The notes beneath the pieces were generated by a model. The model was not told where the DNA came from. It did no database searches and saw nothing but the letters and a program-made list of their open reading frames with translations. A DNA stretch of 64,000 bases from contig JXTB01000471.1 of the NCBI GenBank assembly GCA_002914805.1, forward strand, positions 165,029-229,028, given 5' to 3'. The position numbers and the translations under genes are program-made. Of this stretch, positions 13,588 through 27,490 are shown one piece after another; position 1 is the first letter of the stretch; every line of letters begins with the position of its first letter. The DNA comes from Parasponia andersonii (lineage: Eukaryota; Streptophyta; Magnoliopsida; Rosales; Cannabaceae).

Positions 13588-14405
13588 AGTACATGTTTGG
13601 TATTATTTTCTATTTTTTGTTTCAAAGTGGTGTTTTCAAAGACAAGAATAAAAAATATTTCTTATTGTTTTAAAAAAATACTAGGTCTTTGGCAAATATT
13701 TTGTTTCTAGGGGAAAATTAAATGAATATAAAAAAAAACTCGTATTAGAAAAAAAGAGAGAGAAAGTCAAGAGAGAGTGAGGAGAGAGAAATTCAAGTGA
13801 AGAAATGAGAGAGAAAAGTCATAAAAGAAAATATAATGAAAAATAATAATAAGAGAGAAAATGATAGGATAGAATGAGGAAATAGAAAGTGATGAGAAAG
13901 ACAGAAAAGAGAAACTAATGAAAATAAACAAGAGAGAAAAAGTTATAAAAATGCATAATGAGAGAGAATAAAGATAGAGAAAGTTATAAACGACAAAATA
14001 ATAATAAAGAATACGATTTGAAAAAAGAAACAGAAAATAATAAGAGGAAATAACAAAAAAGAGAAAGTAATGAGATAAAATAACGAGAGAAAATGAAAAA
14101 AGAGAAAGTGACGAGAGAGAATAATGAAAGAGAATGAGGAAAGAGAAAGTGATGAAAGAGAAAATTACGAGATGATGTGTATGTGAAAGTTATGTGAAAT
14201 AATAAATTTAAAAAAAAATAAAAAAACACTTTGAGAACAATATTTTATTATTTTCTGAATTTTCATTTTCTTTAACTCTATTTAAAAAATATTCTTAGAG
14301 AATAATATCAAACACTCTTATTTATTATCAGAAAATAGTTTTCTACTTTTAAAAATAAAAAACAAACTTTTTAATTATGATGTCAAACATCCCCTAATGA
14401 CATGT
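13588..14405. mobile_element. MITE-like element with inverted ends (candidate)
   Basis: The left end carries 'catgtttggtattatttt' and, on the opposite strand, the right end carries 'gatgtttgacatcataatt'. Each side repeats a similar TGTTTG motif further in (left about 13685, right about 14305). The middle (about 13745-14200) is a purine-rich GAGAAA tract on the plus strand. The arrangement resembles MITEs common in plants, but the target duplication is not clear and the arms are diverged. It could be chance AT-rich inverted repetition. Confidence 0.4.
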
Positions 14406-14832
14406 AACTCGGGTGAGATCGACAGTCAACTAGGGCTAAAGCGAACTAGAATTGGGTGGGCTTTCGAGAGAAAGAGAGGGCGAAGACTCATCAATTTGGA
14501 TTTTCATATTATATAATTAAAAAAAAAACACATGTGTAGCACTACTAGGAATAATTCCCTAAAATCATTGGTCTTCACGTAAAAATAATTTAAATTTAAT
14601 AAAGATAATTTTGTTTTATCTATTCTAAGCAGTATTTATAACGCTTGTAAAATTATTTATACCAAAAGTATAATCATAAGACTGCTCGACTAAAAGATAA
14701 TAAAAAGTTATTTACGTAGGTATGATAGACATAACTTTTTATCAAGTCAAAATTAAGCAAAACCTTAAACATTAAAGTTAAACACTTTATGTAAAAAAAA
14801 AAATGCTGCTTTTTGTTTCAATTGGAAGTAAA

Positions 14833-14863
14833 GAGTCTAAAACTATCAAAGTATTGACTTTGA
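14833..14863 (+). repeat. SINE target-site duplication, left copy
   Basis: Identical over 31 bases to 15066-15096. Confidence 0.9.
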
Positions 14864-15065
14864 TGAAATGGATCAGCTCAGACAGTAAGAGTACCTACTA
14901 CCTAATATTTCAGTCATAAGTTCGAGTCATATAGGGATAGACATGAAAACATATTATTCCTAATGGGTTAGGGTGGAGATTAAATAGTAATGTGTATTTC
15001 TCTTTAATTTGTAATAAGTGGAGGTCGTTGATTAAGCTCCACTATTTAAAAAAAAAAAAAAAAAG
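14864..15065 (+). mobile_element. tRNA-derived SINE with 31-bp target-site duplication
   Basis: A ~200 bp unit flanked by a perfect 31-bp direct repeat beginning GAGTCTAAAACTATC (14833-14863 and 15066-15096). It has an A-box-like stretch near 14870 (cagctcagacagtaag), a B box GTTCGAGTC at 14920-14928, and a 3' oligo-A run before the second repeat. Internal pol III boxes, an A tail and a long target duplication are the signature of a SINE mobilised by a LINE. The perfect duplication suggests a fairly young insertion. No coding capacity is expected. Confidence 0.88.
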
Positions 15066-15096
15066 GAGTCTAAAACTATCAAAGTATTGACTTTGA
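15066..15096 (+). repeat. SINE target-site duplication, right copy
   Basis: Identical over 31 bases to 14833-14863. It follows the oligo-A run of the SINE. Confidence 0.9.
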
Positions 15097-18000
15097 ATAA
15101 AAATCTTAGTGTATGCTAAATTTTGTTAAGATTAGTTTATAAAATCATACATTTATACAAGTATAATTTATGTATCTATCTTAATTATAAAATAGATAAT
15201 GAATACATATTTATGAAATGTATTATTTGGGCTATTAATGAGTGTGACCTAAAAGATATAATTTGTTCACAATAGCTTGGTAATATAATCTTATGGATTT
15301 GAAGAATATATATTTAATAATCTTATGGATTTGAAGAATATATAATTATAGACATGAAAAATCATAAAGTCTTATAGTTAAGGACTTATTATCATTTTAT
15401 TTATTAATAACATAAAGGTTCATTGAATTATGATTTTTTTGATAAAGTCAAATTATCTCTTAAATGTATACGAGGTATCAAGGATTAAAATAATTAGATT
15501 GACAAAGCGAAAATTTTACCTAACTCCAATATTTATTAGTAATTTCTTAAGGATATATATCCACTTTTTTAATTATTAATTGGTTTTCATGATATGTATT
15601 TAATTTAACGATTTAGTAAAGGACCTTTAATAGAATAAACCATTACCAATATATTGGTCCAATTAACTAAGAGTTAATTGGAATTTGACATAGTATATTA
15701 TAGCATAAATTAAATTGGCCCAAAAGGTCCTTTCCTTAGGTAGTTAAAATTGGACTACTCAAAAGAAACATAAGGGGCTAATTGGTCCCTCTTCCTATGA
15801 GCATCTAATAAACTGCTTGAGCCTAGTTTGGTTTAGTTTTTTAACAAACTAAAAATATTTTTTTTGAATAATCTATGGGTCAAAGGGTATTTGGTAAAAA
15901 TCTAAAAATCAAATTATTCAATAATATTTTATAAAACTGCATCCAATTAGATTATAAAGGAATCTACATTATCTTTTAACGAATAAATCATAATAGCTAA
16001 AATATCTTCATTTTAAAGCAAAAATTCTTAGCATTTAATTGAGTTTATTTTCATATCAAAATTTTTAAAAAATATTAATATATTTGAATCATAATTGACT
16101 AAAATACTCTTTATATTAGTTATTTTGAAGTAACCAAATTGATTCTTTATTGAAATTTTAAATTCATATAAAAATAAATTAAATTAAATTAAAATAAAAT
16201 AAAATAAATTGAGATTATTTTCATATGATTTTTTTAAAGTATTAATATGTTTAGTATATACAAATATGCATAATTATAAAAATTATTAATAAACTCTTTC
16301 GATAAATATACATAATTGTATAATAATATTTATTTTTATCATTTTATATTTGTACAACAATTCAGTCATACAATTTATCAAACATTTAGCCATTTTACAC
16401 TATAACCAATTTTTCTCTAGGCACAACTTAAAAGGTGTTTTACTTAAAACTTACGACTTTACTAAATTGTTCCTTGAAGTTCATCCGAGGCTTCCGTAAG
16501 TCCTGGCTTCGTGAGATAAGTGGCAGAAACCTCTTAATTGCGCCACCATAGAGTCCCAGTAAGACTGACTCCTAGTCTATTTTGTTTCCTACTGTGATTA
16601 AGATTCCTTCATTTTAAGTGTTTGAATAAAGTTGCTCTTAGAAAATACAATTCACGATGGCAACTATATCACAAAATTATGGAGAAAATTTTTGAGAATA
16701 AAATGAAGTTGATATTTCAGAAATCCACCGAGAAAAATCGAGTGAGTTTGATTGGTTGACGGTGGGCACGTTCCACAAAGAGACTACATTCTGAAGCAAT
16801 TCAATCTTGCGTCATGCTAGAGAAGAGAAGTATAATTCTTTATTTTTATTGTGATTAATGTAAAATTTAATGTATTAAACTCGTTCCTGTCAACAAAGGG
16901 TAAAAATAGTTTTTCTTTTTGCCTTCCGTACCTTAATTTCCCTTCAAGCACATGGAATTTTTATAGTTTCTTTTAGACGGAATAAGGTAAGGACTAACTT
17001 GTGGCAAAAATTAGTAATTGAGGATCGAAATGCATGCTACCAAAAAGAAAAAAGTTTGGGGATCGACTAATAATAGGTCAAAGAAAGTTTGAGACCTCAT
17101 AAAACGAAAAAAAAAATAGGAGGAAAAGAAAAAATGTAGAATGGAAAAAAAATTATTTTGTTTATGATTATTTGGTAAGTAAAGAAAAAGAAAAATTAAT
17201 TTATTTTAAATGATTATTTTACTCTTAATATAATTATTGTTAAAATTGATATATAAAGGTAATATAGTAATTTAAACTTATTTATCAACTAATTTCTCTT
17301 CTTCTTTTTTTCCATTTTCTCTCCAATTTAGAGAAATTATTTTTTTTAGGACCTACCAACCAATTTTTCATTTCATTTTCTCTTTCCTTTTCTTTTCTCC
17401 TCCTTTTTCCTTTATTCCAAACAACATATTTTTCCATTTTCTCTCCCACTTTTTCTTTCTTCTCCCTTTTTCCTCCAAGCAAACATAGCCTAAACTATTA
17501 AAAGTGTGAAGTTGTTTGCAATACTTTGTTTGATTCTTAACATAAAAAGAGCGTGAGCTGCAGTTTGAATAAATTATGACATTTCAAAGATATTCTAAAT
17601 GCATTCTTATCCAATATACAAATAGCATTTTTTTTTTGGTACTAATTCAGTCATTTGCATTTTTATTCTTATTTGTTAAGTTCTTTATTTCATGTTCAAG
17701 TTCCATTATAAAATTTTATTTGTGTATGCAATAAATAAAACAGGAGGACATACATATGTGTTTTTCGTACTTGTTCTTTTAAGAACAAAACAAAATATAT
17801 AGCAAAAATTAAGGACTAATAGGTACCAATGTCTTTAGTTTAAGGATCAATTGGGTTATTTTATCATAGTCTTTTAGGATTATTGTTTAGTTTAGGTTTT
17901 CTCTAGTGCTTAGGGATGATAATTTTGTATTTTCAGGATCTAAAAGAAAAAGGGGGAATTTTATTTGCATCCCATAAAGATATAAAGGCACCCATTTTTA

Positions 18001-18630
18001 CGGTAAAATTACCAAATAGGACAATTTGCTAAAATTTTGAAACTAAAAGACACTTTCCGTCCACTCAATAGTGCAACCCCAAGGCACCCTTCTCTCAAAG
18101 CTTGTTCAGTCTCTGTCTAAATAATTTTTTCTTTTAGATGTTATCAGAACAGTGTTGAAAAAATTATACAAGCTAAAATTTGTTCTATTTATTTCAAAAT
18201 AAATTTAAGTGACAACACTGAAATTACTAGCAAAATATTGAGGTACTTATAACAATACGATTTTTTTTTTTCTTCTCGACAGTTTGCACCTTAGATCTTC
18301 CTCAATTGTTTTGGTAAGGTGAAATTAACCAAAAAAAAAAACAAAATAAAAAACTGTGAAGGTTCCTTATTTAAAAGAAAAATGGAAAAGCCAAAACAAA
18401 GGAGTTACGCTGGAGAGATTCTGTTTTTCTTTTCAATGATTCATGGACAAGAGTTAAATATTGTAAAATGGTTTGAGCTGAATATGGAAGATTGTTTGAT
18501 AAGCTGAAATGGAGATAAAAGAAGTGTAAGAATATCTATAGAGATGGGGTGCCTCAGAATAGTAGGATATTTTGTCATTGTATTTTAATAGACTCAATTA
18601 AGATATATATATATATATATATATTTTTTT
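15097..18630. other. AT-rich gene-free region
   Basis: No gene seen. About 15820-16440 and 17100-17495 look like old AT-rich non-autonomous transposon DNA. The second has a pyrimidine-rich right arm (ttttcctccaagcaaac) that partly mirrors a purine-rich left arm near 17110. Small open frames at 17285-17482 and 18319-18507 are low complexity or lack any recognisable domain. Confidence 0.6.
15289..15351. repeat. Two-copy ~31-bp tandem repeat
   Basis: The phrase 'aatcttatggatttgaag' plus 'aatatata' occurs twice back to back in AT-rich gene-free DNA. Confidence 0.75.
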
Positions 18631-18632
18631 TT

Positions 18633-18790
18633 TGCTAACTGAGACTAGCCAAATTGGTCCAAAATTTTAGAAATATATATGTGAGTTTAGAAGGATCAAG
18701 AGTTCAAATTTTAGCAGTGTGTGTGATATTTTTCTTTAAATTTGTGAGTGTACCTAAATATTAGTTAGGTATCAATATAATCCCCAAAAG
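18633..18790 (+). mobile_element. SINE-like unit (candidate)
   Basis: A ~155 bp segment has an A-box-like 'gactagccaaattggtcc', a B-box-like GAGTTCAAATT at about 18700, and a tail resembling plant tRNA-type SINEs. It is preceded by (TA)n and a T run. I found no clear target duplication, so this could be a truncated copy or coincidence. Confidence 0.45.
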
Positions 18791-19198
18791 AAAATCCAAT
18801 AATCCAAAGTTGATTTTAAATTTTTTTTGTTAATAAATAGATCCTATTGCCAAAATAAATATGAAATTTTTACCTTTATGTCATTGATAAAACATGTACA
18901 ATTAATTTGATTAATTAAACACGAATTTAGCGTTTAAACTTCATTTCTTGGAAAACCCGCAATGTAAAAACTTCTACTAGCTATAACATTGTCTTTGCTA
19001 TGGTTCAATACATATATATATGGGTAATTATGAAAATCTCAATGTCAGTTTCTGTCTAAATTAGACTATCAACCTTTAGTTTTAAAAATGACAAAATCCT
19101 CATGTTGGATTTCAGTTTATGAACACACATTTTGGTCCCTCTGAATTACTATCAATAAGAAATGACAAAAATATCATTAGTCAAAGCTAAAAATAAAA

Positions 19199-19280
19199 AT
19201 ACAAAATTCAAAGTACAAAAAAAAAAAAAGAAAATTCTTTTTTTTTTTTTTGTACTTTGAATTTTTTATTTTTATTTTTA
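19199..19280. repeat. Inverted repeat able to form a hairpin
   Basis: 'attcaaagtac' plus an A run is mirrored by a T run plus 'gtactttgaat', with a ~6 base centre. The outer arms extend as aaaataaaaa / tttttattttt. It may be the core of a palindromic MITE or simple AT-rich palindromic DNA. Confidence 0.65.
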
Positions 19281-19542
19281 TTTTTTAGGTTTTTCTTTTG
19301 TTTATCTTTTCTTTTTGGCCTTCATTTTTATTTTAATTTTAGTTAGAATTAAGTTTTGAACAAAGGATATTTTTTTTTCTTGATTTTGAACAGTTTTGAC
19401 TTGGGCCGAGGTGAATTTATTTATAAACCGCAAAGAAACTATACGATATTTTAGAAAAAAAAAAAGAAATTAAAAAAATACAATGGTCTTTTTTTTTTTT
19501 TTCAAATCTGGTATATTTTTTTATTAAAAAAATGCNAATCAG

Positions 19543-19905
19543 TTTTCAAGGTACTGGTAGCATAGTAACTTAAGATATTTATAATTAGTATATAACTAGT
19601 AACCAGTTTTCAAAAACTAGTAATTAGTAACCATTTTAAAAGTAATAATTAGTAAAAATAATAATTGGTATATAACTGATAACCGGTTTTTAGAAACTGA
19701 TAATTAGTAACCATTTTAAAAATAATAATTAAAAAAATATATTTTTTCAAAAAAAAATAATAATTAGTAATCGGTAACTAGTTTTCAAGTACCGGTAGTA
19801 TAGTAACTAAAGATATTTATAATTGATATATAAGTGGTAACTAGTTTTCAAAAACTGGTAATTAGTAACTATTTAAAAAATAAAATTTTTCTAAAAACTT
19901 TTTTA
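19543..19905. repeat. Degenerate tandem repeats with 'ggtaacYRGTTTTCAAAaactgg' style units
   Basis: Blocks such as 'aaccagttttcaaaaac' and 'atttataattagtatataac' recur about three times with drift (near 19545-19650, 19655-19720 and 19765-19880). A single N at 19536 lies just upstream. No gene is associated. Confidence 0.65.
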
Positions 19906-20154
19906 AAAGTGATATTTTTCTAATAGAATTAGTATGAGAATTGGAAACAAAAAAAAAAAAAAAACTAAACTCTGTATTTTTGTAATTCTTTTTGTTTTTA
20001 TAAGTAAAAGTGTTAGAAACTCAAACTCAAACTAAAGGGGAATTGTATAATTTAGCTAAAACTGAAGAAATTTTGTTTCTTTATATGTAACATTATATTT
20101 ATATGTATATATATATCAGTAAGAGAAAGTATACATAAATCATTTACGATGGAG

Positions 20155-20558
20155 CTTCTGTTACGGATGGTTGACCCTTTGAAGACTCCTAATACAATTA
20201 GGAGATTAATCTAGTTGTGGTATACATATTAGGAGGAGTTGGGCTAACTTAGGACTCTATTATTAGATGGAGTAATCGGATAATTGTAGGAATATTCTAG
20301 GTACAAGAGATCAGTTGTGGGTTTGTTTTAGAGTCCTAATTGAAATAAACATCTAGCTTTTGTTTTCTCTACAAATAGACTTTTATGGGCAGCTCTAATC
20401 TGACGAGAGCCAACGTGAGGCATGGAGAGACCCGTTAAGAGAGAGCTAGAGAAAGAACAATATTACTTTATTGGGAGAGTTTCTTGGGTTTCCGAGTTAG
20501 CGAAGTTTAGGACGGGCATATTATCGGTTTTTGGAGTTTTTGGGTAAGTGAAAACTGT

Positions 20559-20597
<39 letters not shown>

Positions 20598-20800
20598 AGG
20601 AGCATTTTGGAGCTTTAAGGTAATCAGAAATTGTGAAATATAAATTGTTCCTTTTTTCCTGGTGTAATATATTTTGGTGATCCCCGTGAATATAGGCTAC
20701 AATTTCTATCTAAACTACGTTAAATATCATGTTCTTTATTTTATTTGTTTGTTCTTGATTATGTGGGTGTTAGAAAAGCTTCTATAAATATGCTATTGAT
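20155..20800 (+). mobile_element. Ty1/copia-like LTR fragment (candidate)
   Basis: The segment has the layout of a copia LTR: a direct repeat-rich 5' part, a TATA-like 'ctacaaatagac', then 'ggtgatccccgtgaatatag' and 'acgttaaatatcatgttctt' near its end, phrases typical of plant copia U5 regions. No internal coding part follows; the divergent Tekay-like LTR begins right after. A (TA)n tract at about 20565-20592 interrupts it. It is a fossil: solo LTR or truncated piece. Confidence 0.5.
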
Positions 20801-21509
20801 CACATGGATACTGTGAAACCCCTTAATTTTGTAAGGGTATCTTGGTCTTTTTACCATTTAATAATAATAATAAATAAATAAATATTCAAAATTTGGACTT
20901 AAGTGTAAAACTTTTCAAAAATAGGGGATAAATTGCAATTTCAAGGGACTTAGTTGACGAAACTCTTGGATTTGGGACTTATTAGCAAATGTAGAATCCC
21001 ATTAAATGCGCACGTGCCCCATTTATTTTCCCCCAACTTCTTTCTCTCTTCCCCTCCCGTGTTTTCTCTATGCTCCAGTCGGCAAAAATGCTGAAATTCT
21101 GACGAGACTCTGACGAAGCACTCCCTACCATCATTGAACTGTCCCACTGACTAGCGTCGACACCCCATTGCCAAAAGATCCTCCCGCCACTAGCCGAGCT
21201 GCCTGAAAGTCCCTCCTCCATTGTCAAAAGCCGAAAAGCTCCACAGATTCAAAAGCTCATCGTTGTCGATTCTGGCATCGTTTCGCCATGAAACTGTTCG
21301 GGTTCGATTCGTCTCTTCACGATCTTTCATGTTGTATATATATCTAAACTCAAATTTTTCAGATTGAGTTTTACTATTTTTGACAATTTTAAGTTATTTT
21401 AGTTTTGCATTAAAATTTTTCAATTCGACCGTTAGATTGTCAAACAAACTTCATATTTGTGATGTATTCATGAATACATGAATTTTGATATATATATATA
21501 TATATATAT
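20591..21509. repeat. ~920 bp tandem duplication, copy 1
   Basis: Matches 21521-22439 with a constant offset of 930 bases. By eye I found one base difference (within 'ggggataaat' versus 'ggggttaaat'). Both copies are bounded by (TA)n tracts, and an N sits at 21510 at the junction. The block contains the end of the copia-like LTR and the first ~700 bp of a Tekay-like LTR. Confidence 0.95.
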
Positions 21510-21520
21510 NTATATATATA

Positions 21521-22439
21521 TATTATTAGGAGCATTTTGGAGCTTTAAGGTAATCAGAAATTGTGAAATATAAATTGTTCCTTTTTTCCTGGTGTAATAT
21601 ATTTTGGTGATCCCCGTGAATATAGGCTACAATTTCTATCTAAACTACGTTAAATATCATGTTCTTTATTTTATTTGTTTGTTCTTGATTATGTGGGTGT
21701 TAGAAAAGCTTCTATAAATATGCTATTGATCACATGGATACTGTGAAACCCCTTAATTTTGTAAGGGTATCTTGGTCTTTTTACCATTTAATAATAATAA
21801 TAAATAAATAAATATTCAAAATTTGGACTTAAGTGTAAAACTTTTCAAAAATAGGGGTTAAATTGCAATTTCAAGGGACTTAGTTGACGAAACTCTTGGA
21901 TTTGGGACTTATTAGCAAATGTAGAATCCCATTAAATGCGCACGTGCCCCATTTATTTTCCCCCAACTTCTTTCTCTCTTCCCCTCCCGTGTTTTCTCTA
22001 TGCTCCAGTCGGCAAAAATGCTGAAATTCTGACGAGACTCTGACGAAGCACTCCCTACCATCATTGAACTGTCCCACTGACTAGCGTCGACACCCCATTG
22101 CCAAAAGATCCTCCCGCCACTAGCCGAGCTGCCTGAAAGTCCCTCCTCCATTGTCAAAAGCCGAAAAGCTCCACAGATTCAAAAGCTCATCGTTGTCGAT
22201 TCTGGCATCGTTTCGCCATGAAACTGTTCGGGTTCGATTCGTCTCTTCACGATCTTTCATGTTGTATATATATCTAAACTCAAATTTTTCAGATTGAGTT
22301 TTACTATTTTTGACAATTTTAAGTTATTTTAGTTTTGCATTAAAATTTTTCAATTCGACCGTTAGATTGTCAAACAAACTTCATATTTGTGATGTATTCA
22401 TGAATACATGAATTTTGATATATATATATATATATATAT
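21521..22439. repeat. ~920 bp tandem duplication, copy 2
   Basis: Second, nearly identical copy of 20591-21509. Sequence continues from it without a break into the rest of the Tekay-like LTR (22440 onward), so this copy is joined to the original context on the right and copy 1 is joined on the left. Confidence 0.95.
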
Positions 22440-24190
22440 ATATTGACTATGTTTCGAAACAGGTACGAGAAATAAAATCTGACAGCTCAGATTTACTTTA
22501 TTTTACATGCCGTGGGCCTTAGTTCAGCCCAAATCCGAATTGGTCGAATCATATATCTAACTTAACTAATTTGATTGCTAGAAATTTAGTGGAGATATCT
22601 GTTTCTCCATTCGAGGCTCTGTTGGGAAAACAACATTTCAAAACGGATGATTGAGGGTTCGAAAACGACTCACGACCATCCAAACGATGTCAAACGCTCT
22701 TGATAGTACCATAGTATTGTCTAATCACTTGTTTGAGATAGGAATTCGATTACTTGATATTTAAATTGATTTAATTTTTTACATATTTTGAATAAATATG
22801 AAATTTTATAAAATAATTCATAGAAATATGATTGATACTTATTTTGGCCTGAATTGATATTTAACTGCCTGAGAGACACGTCATACTAGTTGGTATGCCA
22901 AATTATTGTGTTTTAGAACTATTTTCTATATGAATTGGATTTTATTAGTTTTGATGAAAATGGCTATTGTACGGCCAAAATTTTTATAAAATCTAATTTA
23001 AGTATGAATTTAGTTTTGAGAACTAAACTAGCTAGGTTAGTTAAAAATATTGCATGGTCTGTCTTGGTATTTTGTAAAAAAATTGTACATATTCTCATTC
23101 ATGTCATACATATAGCATTGTATGCATTCATCATACCTACACGATCGACGGACTTACAGTACCCCTATTGGGCGCTCGGATTTACGGTACCCTACCTAGA
23201 GTACTTGGACTACATATCATACTCACAGTTACTAACTTAGGTAACTCGGACATAATACATATGTACAATCAATCATTTGGATAACTCACACTACATTGCA
23301 TACTTATGGTCATCAATCTTTGGTGGCTTGGACTTGTCATTGATCGAATTTCTTGTTATATGCTTGATTGAGTAGATTTGTATTGGATTTGATGTCATAT
23401 TTTACAATAGTTTGGAATGTTTAAACCTTTAGACAATGAATTTATTTTAAGACTAAGATTTATAATAGTCTGGAATATTTGAACCTTTGAAAAATGATTT
23501 CGGTTTTAAGACGATGTTTTATAAGGTTTTGGGAGATTCAAACCTTTGGCCAATACTTTTTATTGGACTTCAATAAAACTGCTTAAGTATTTCATTGAAT
23601 ATGTAGAACTTTGAAAGTAAGTATTTATTTTTGTCAAAAACTTCTAATTAAATCTCTACCCCCTTACTTCCTCTCAATTTTAGGTGTTGATTTATTTTTA
23701 GGATAATTATCATGGTAGCTTGACAAGCTTGTTTGTCATATGTACGTTGTTTCCTATATCTTCATTAGTTGGTTCCTATTCTATATTATTTTTTCCTTTC
23801 TATGTCAAATTTATTTAGTCAATAGTAGTGTATTTACTAAGTGGGTGTTAAGTGGATGTATTATAATGATTTTATTATTAAATTAAGTACTTAAAAACAC
23901 AAATGATTTTATGTAAATTATTTGGACATAGGATCTAAGGTTTTAATTTAACTTTTTTACTAAAATTCATGATTTAATAAAAATTTCTAAACTAATTAAT
24001 TAGAATTTCTCTAAACTTTAAGCGAAAGTTTTTTTTTCTAAGAAATTAAAAGTAATGAAAAATTTAATAATTTTGTAATTTAGTTACTTTTGAGAACTAA
24101 AAATTTTAAATTTTTGATATCCTGGAATTTTAAAAACTCTCTATTTATTATCATTTTTACTTAAAATTACTAAAAAATCACGAGATTAGA
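21742..24190 (+). mobile_element. Divergent Tekay-like solo LTR (right end uncertain)
   Basis: Starts TGTGAAACCCC and follows the same order of landmarks as the LTR at 4075-6422: a 'gggactta' phrase, a CT-rich and then GC-rich block, 'cgaccgttagattgt', a (TA)n tract, 'gggccttagttcagccc', and a late 'cccccttacttcctctc' block (about 23650). Its first ~700 bp also occurs at 20812-21509 because of the tandem duplication. No gag or pol follows, so it is best read as a solo LTR or truncated fossil of a related family. The right end is not clear. Confidence 0.6.
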
Positions 24191-24628
24191 CTTCTGACTG
24201 AGAGATATTCTAACAAATAGATGATCATCAAGCATGAACACATATGTATGCTACAGAGCTTATTAATTATAATAATAACGCCTAGATCTTTCTTCAGATC
24301 ATTCAGGACATTAATTAGTTATTCAATTTATTACATTTCAAATATAATGAATACTTTGCAAGTGCCCTTCCCCTTCTGATCTTACACTATTGACCAAAGA
24401 CAAATCCTCGACGACCAAGGGATATTGCTCCCTTTTCTTTTTTTTTTTTTTTTTTTTTTCCTCCTCCACGCGTACAAATCTCAATCATCTAGATACCACA
24501 ATAATAGACCCGGCGACACACAAGACCAAGCTTAGTAATCAAATCAACAATAATTGTTGTAATCAACAATATATAACGTAATATATTATCTAAAATTAAT
24601 AAATAATATCAATTAATTGTAATAATAA
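24191..24628. other. Spacer and 3' flank of the peroxidase gene
   Basis: AT-rich; includes a T run at about 24436-24459. The 3' untranslated region of the minus-strand peroxidase gene should lie in the right part. I could not fix a poly(A) site. Confidence 0.5.
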
Positions 24629-27398
<2,770 letters not shown>

Positions 27399-27478
27399 GA
27401 TCACAGAAAATATATTTGTATGTTCGTGAATATATATTCCAGAGAATGGATTATGTGATGAGATAGAAGATGTTACAA

Positions 27479-27490
27479 GTTTATATAGGG
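27479..27490 (-). promoter_or_regulatory. TATA box of the peroxidase gene
   Basis: CCCTATATAAAC on the minus strand, about 80 bases upstream of the ATG at 27398. This would give a 5' leader of roughly 50 nt, a typical plant spacing. Confidence 0.7.

Noticed and set aside
13984-14229. 81-residue Phe/Ser-rich minus-strand frame
   Set aside because: It is the translation of a GAGAAA-rich low-complexity tract.
16490-16575. tRNA-like phrase (TGGCGCAATTAAGAGG on the minus strand)
   Set aside because: It resembles an A box, but I found no matching B box, no cloverleaf and no target duplication, so neither a tRNA gene nor a SINE is supported.
20950-22157. Identical 65- and 81-residue minus-strand frames occurring twice
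   Set aside because: They are the GC-rich part of the Tekay-like LTR seen twice because of the 920 bp duplication; no protein family is matched.
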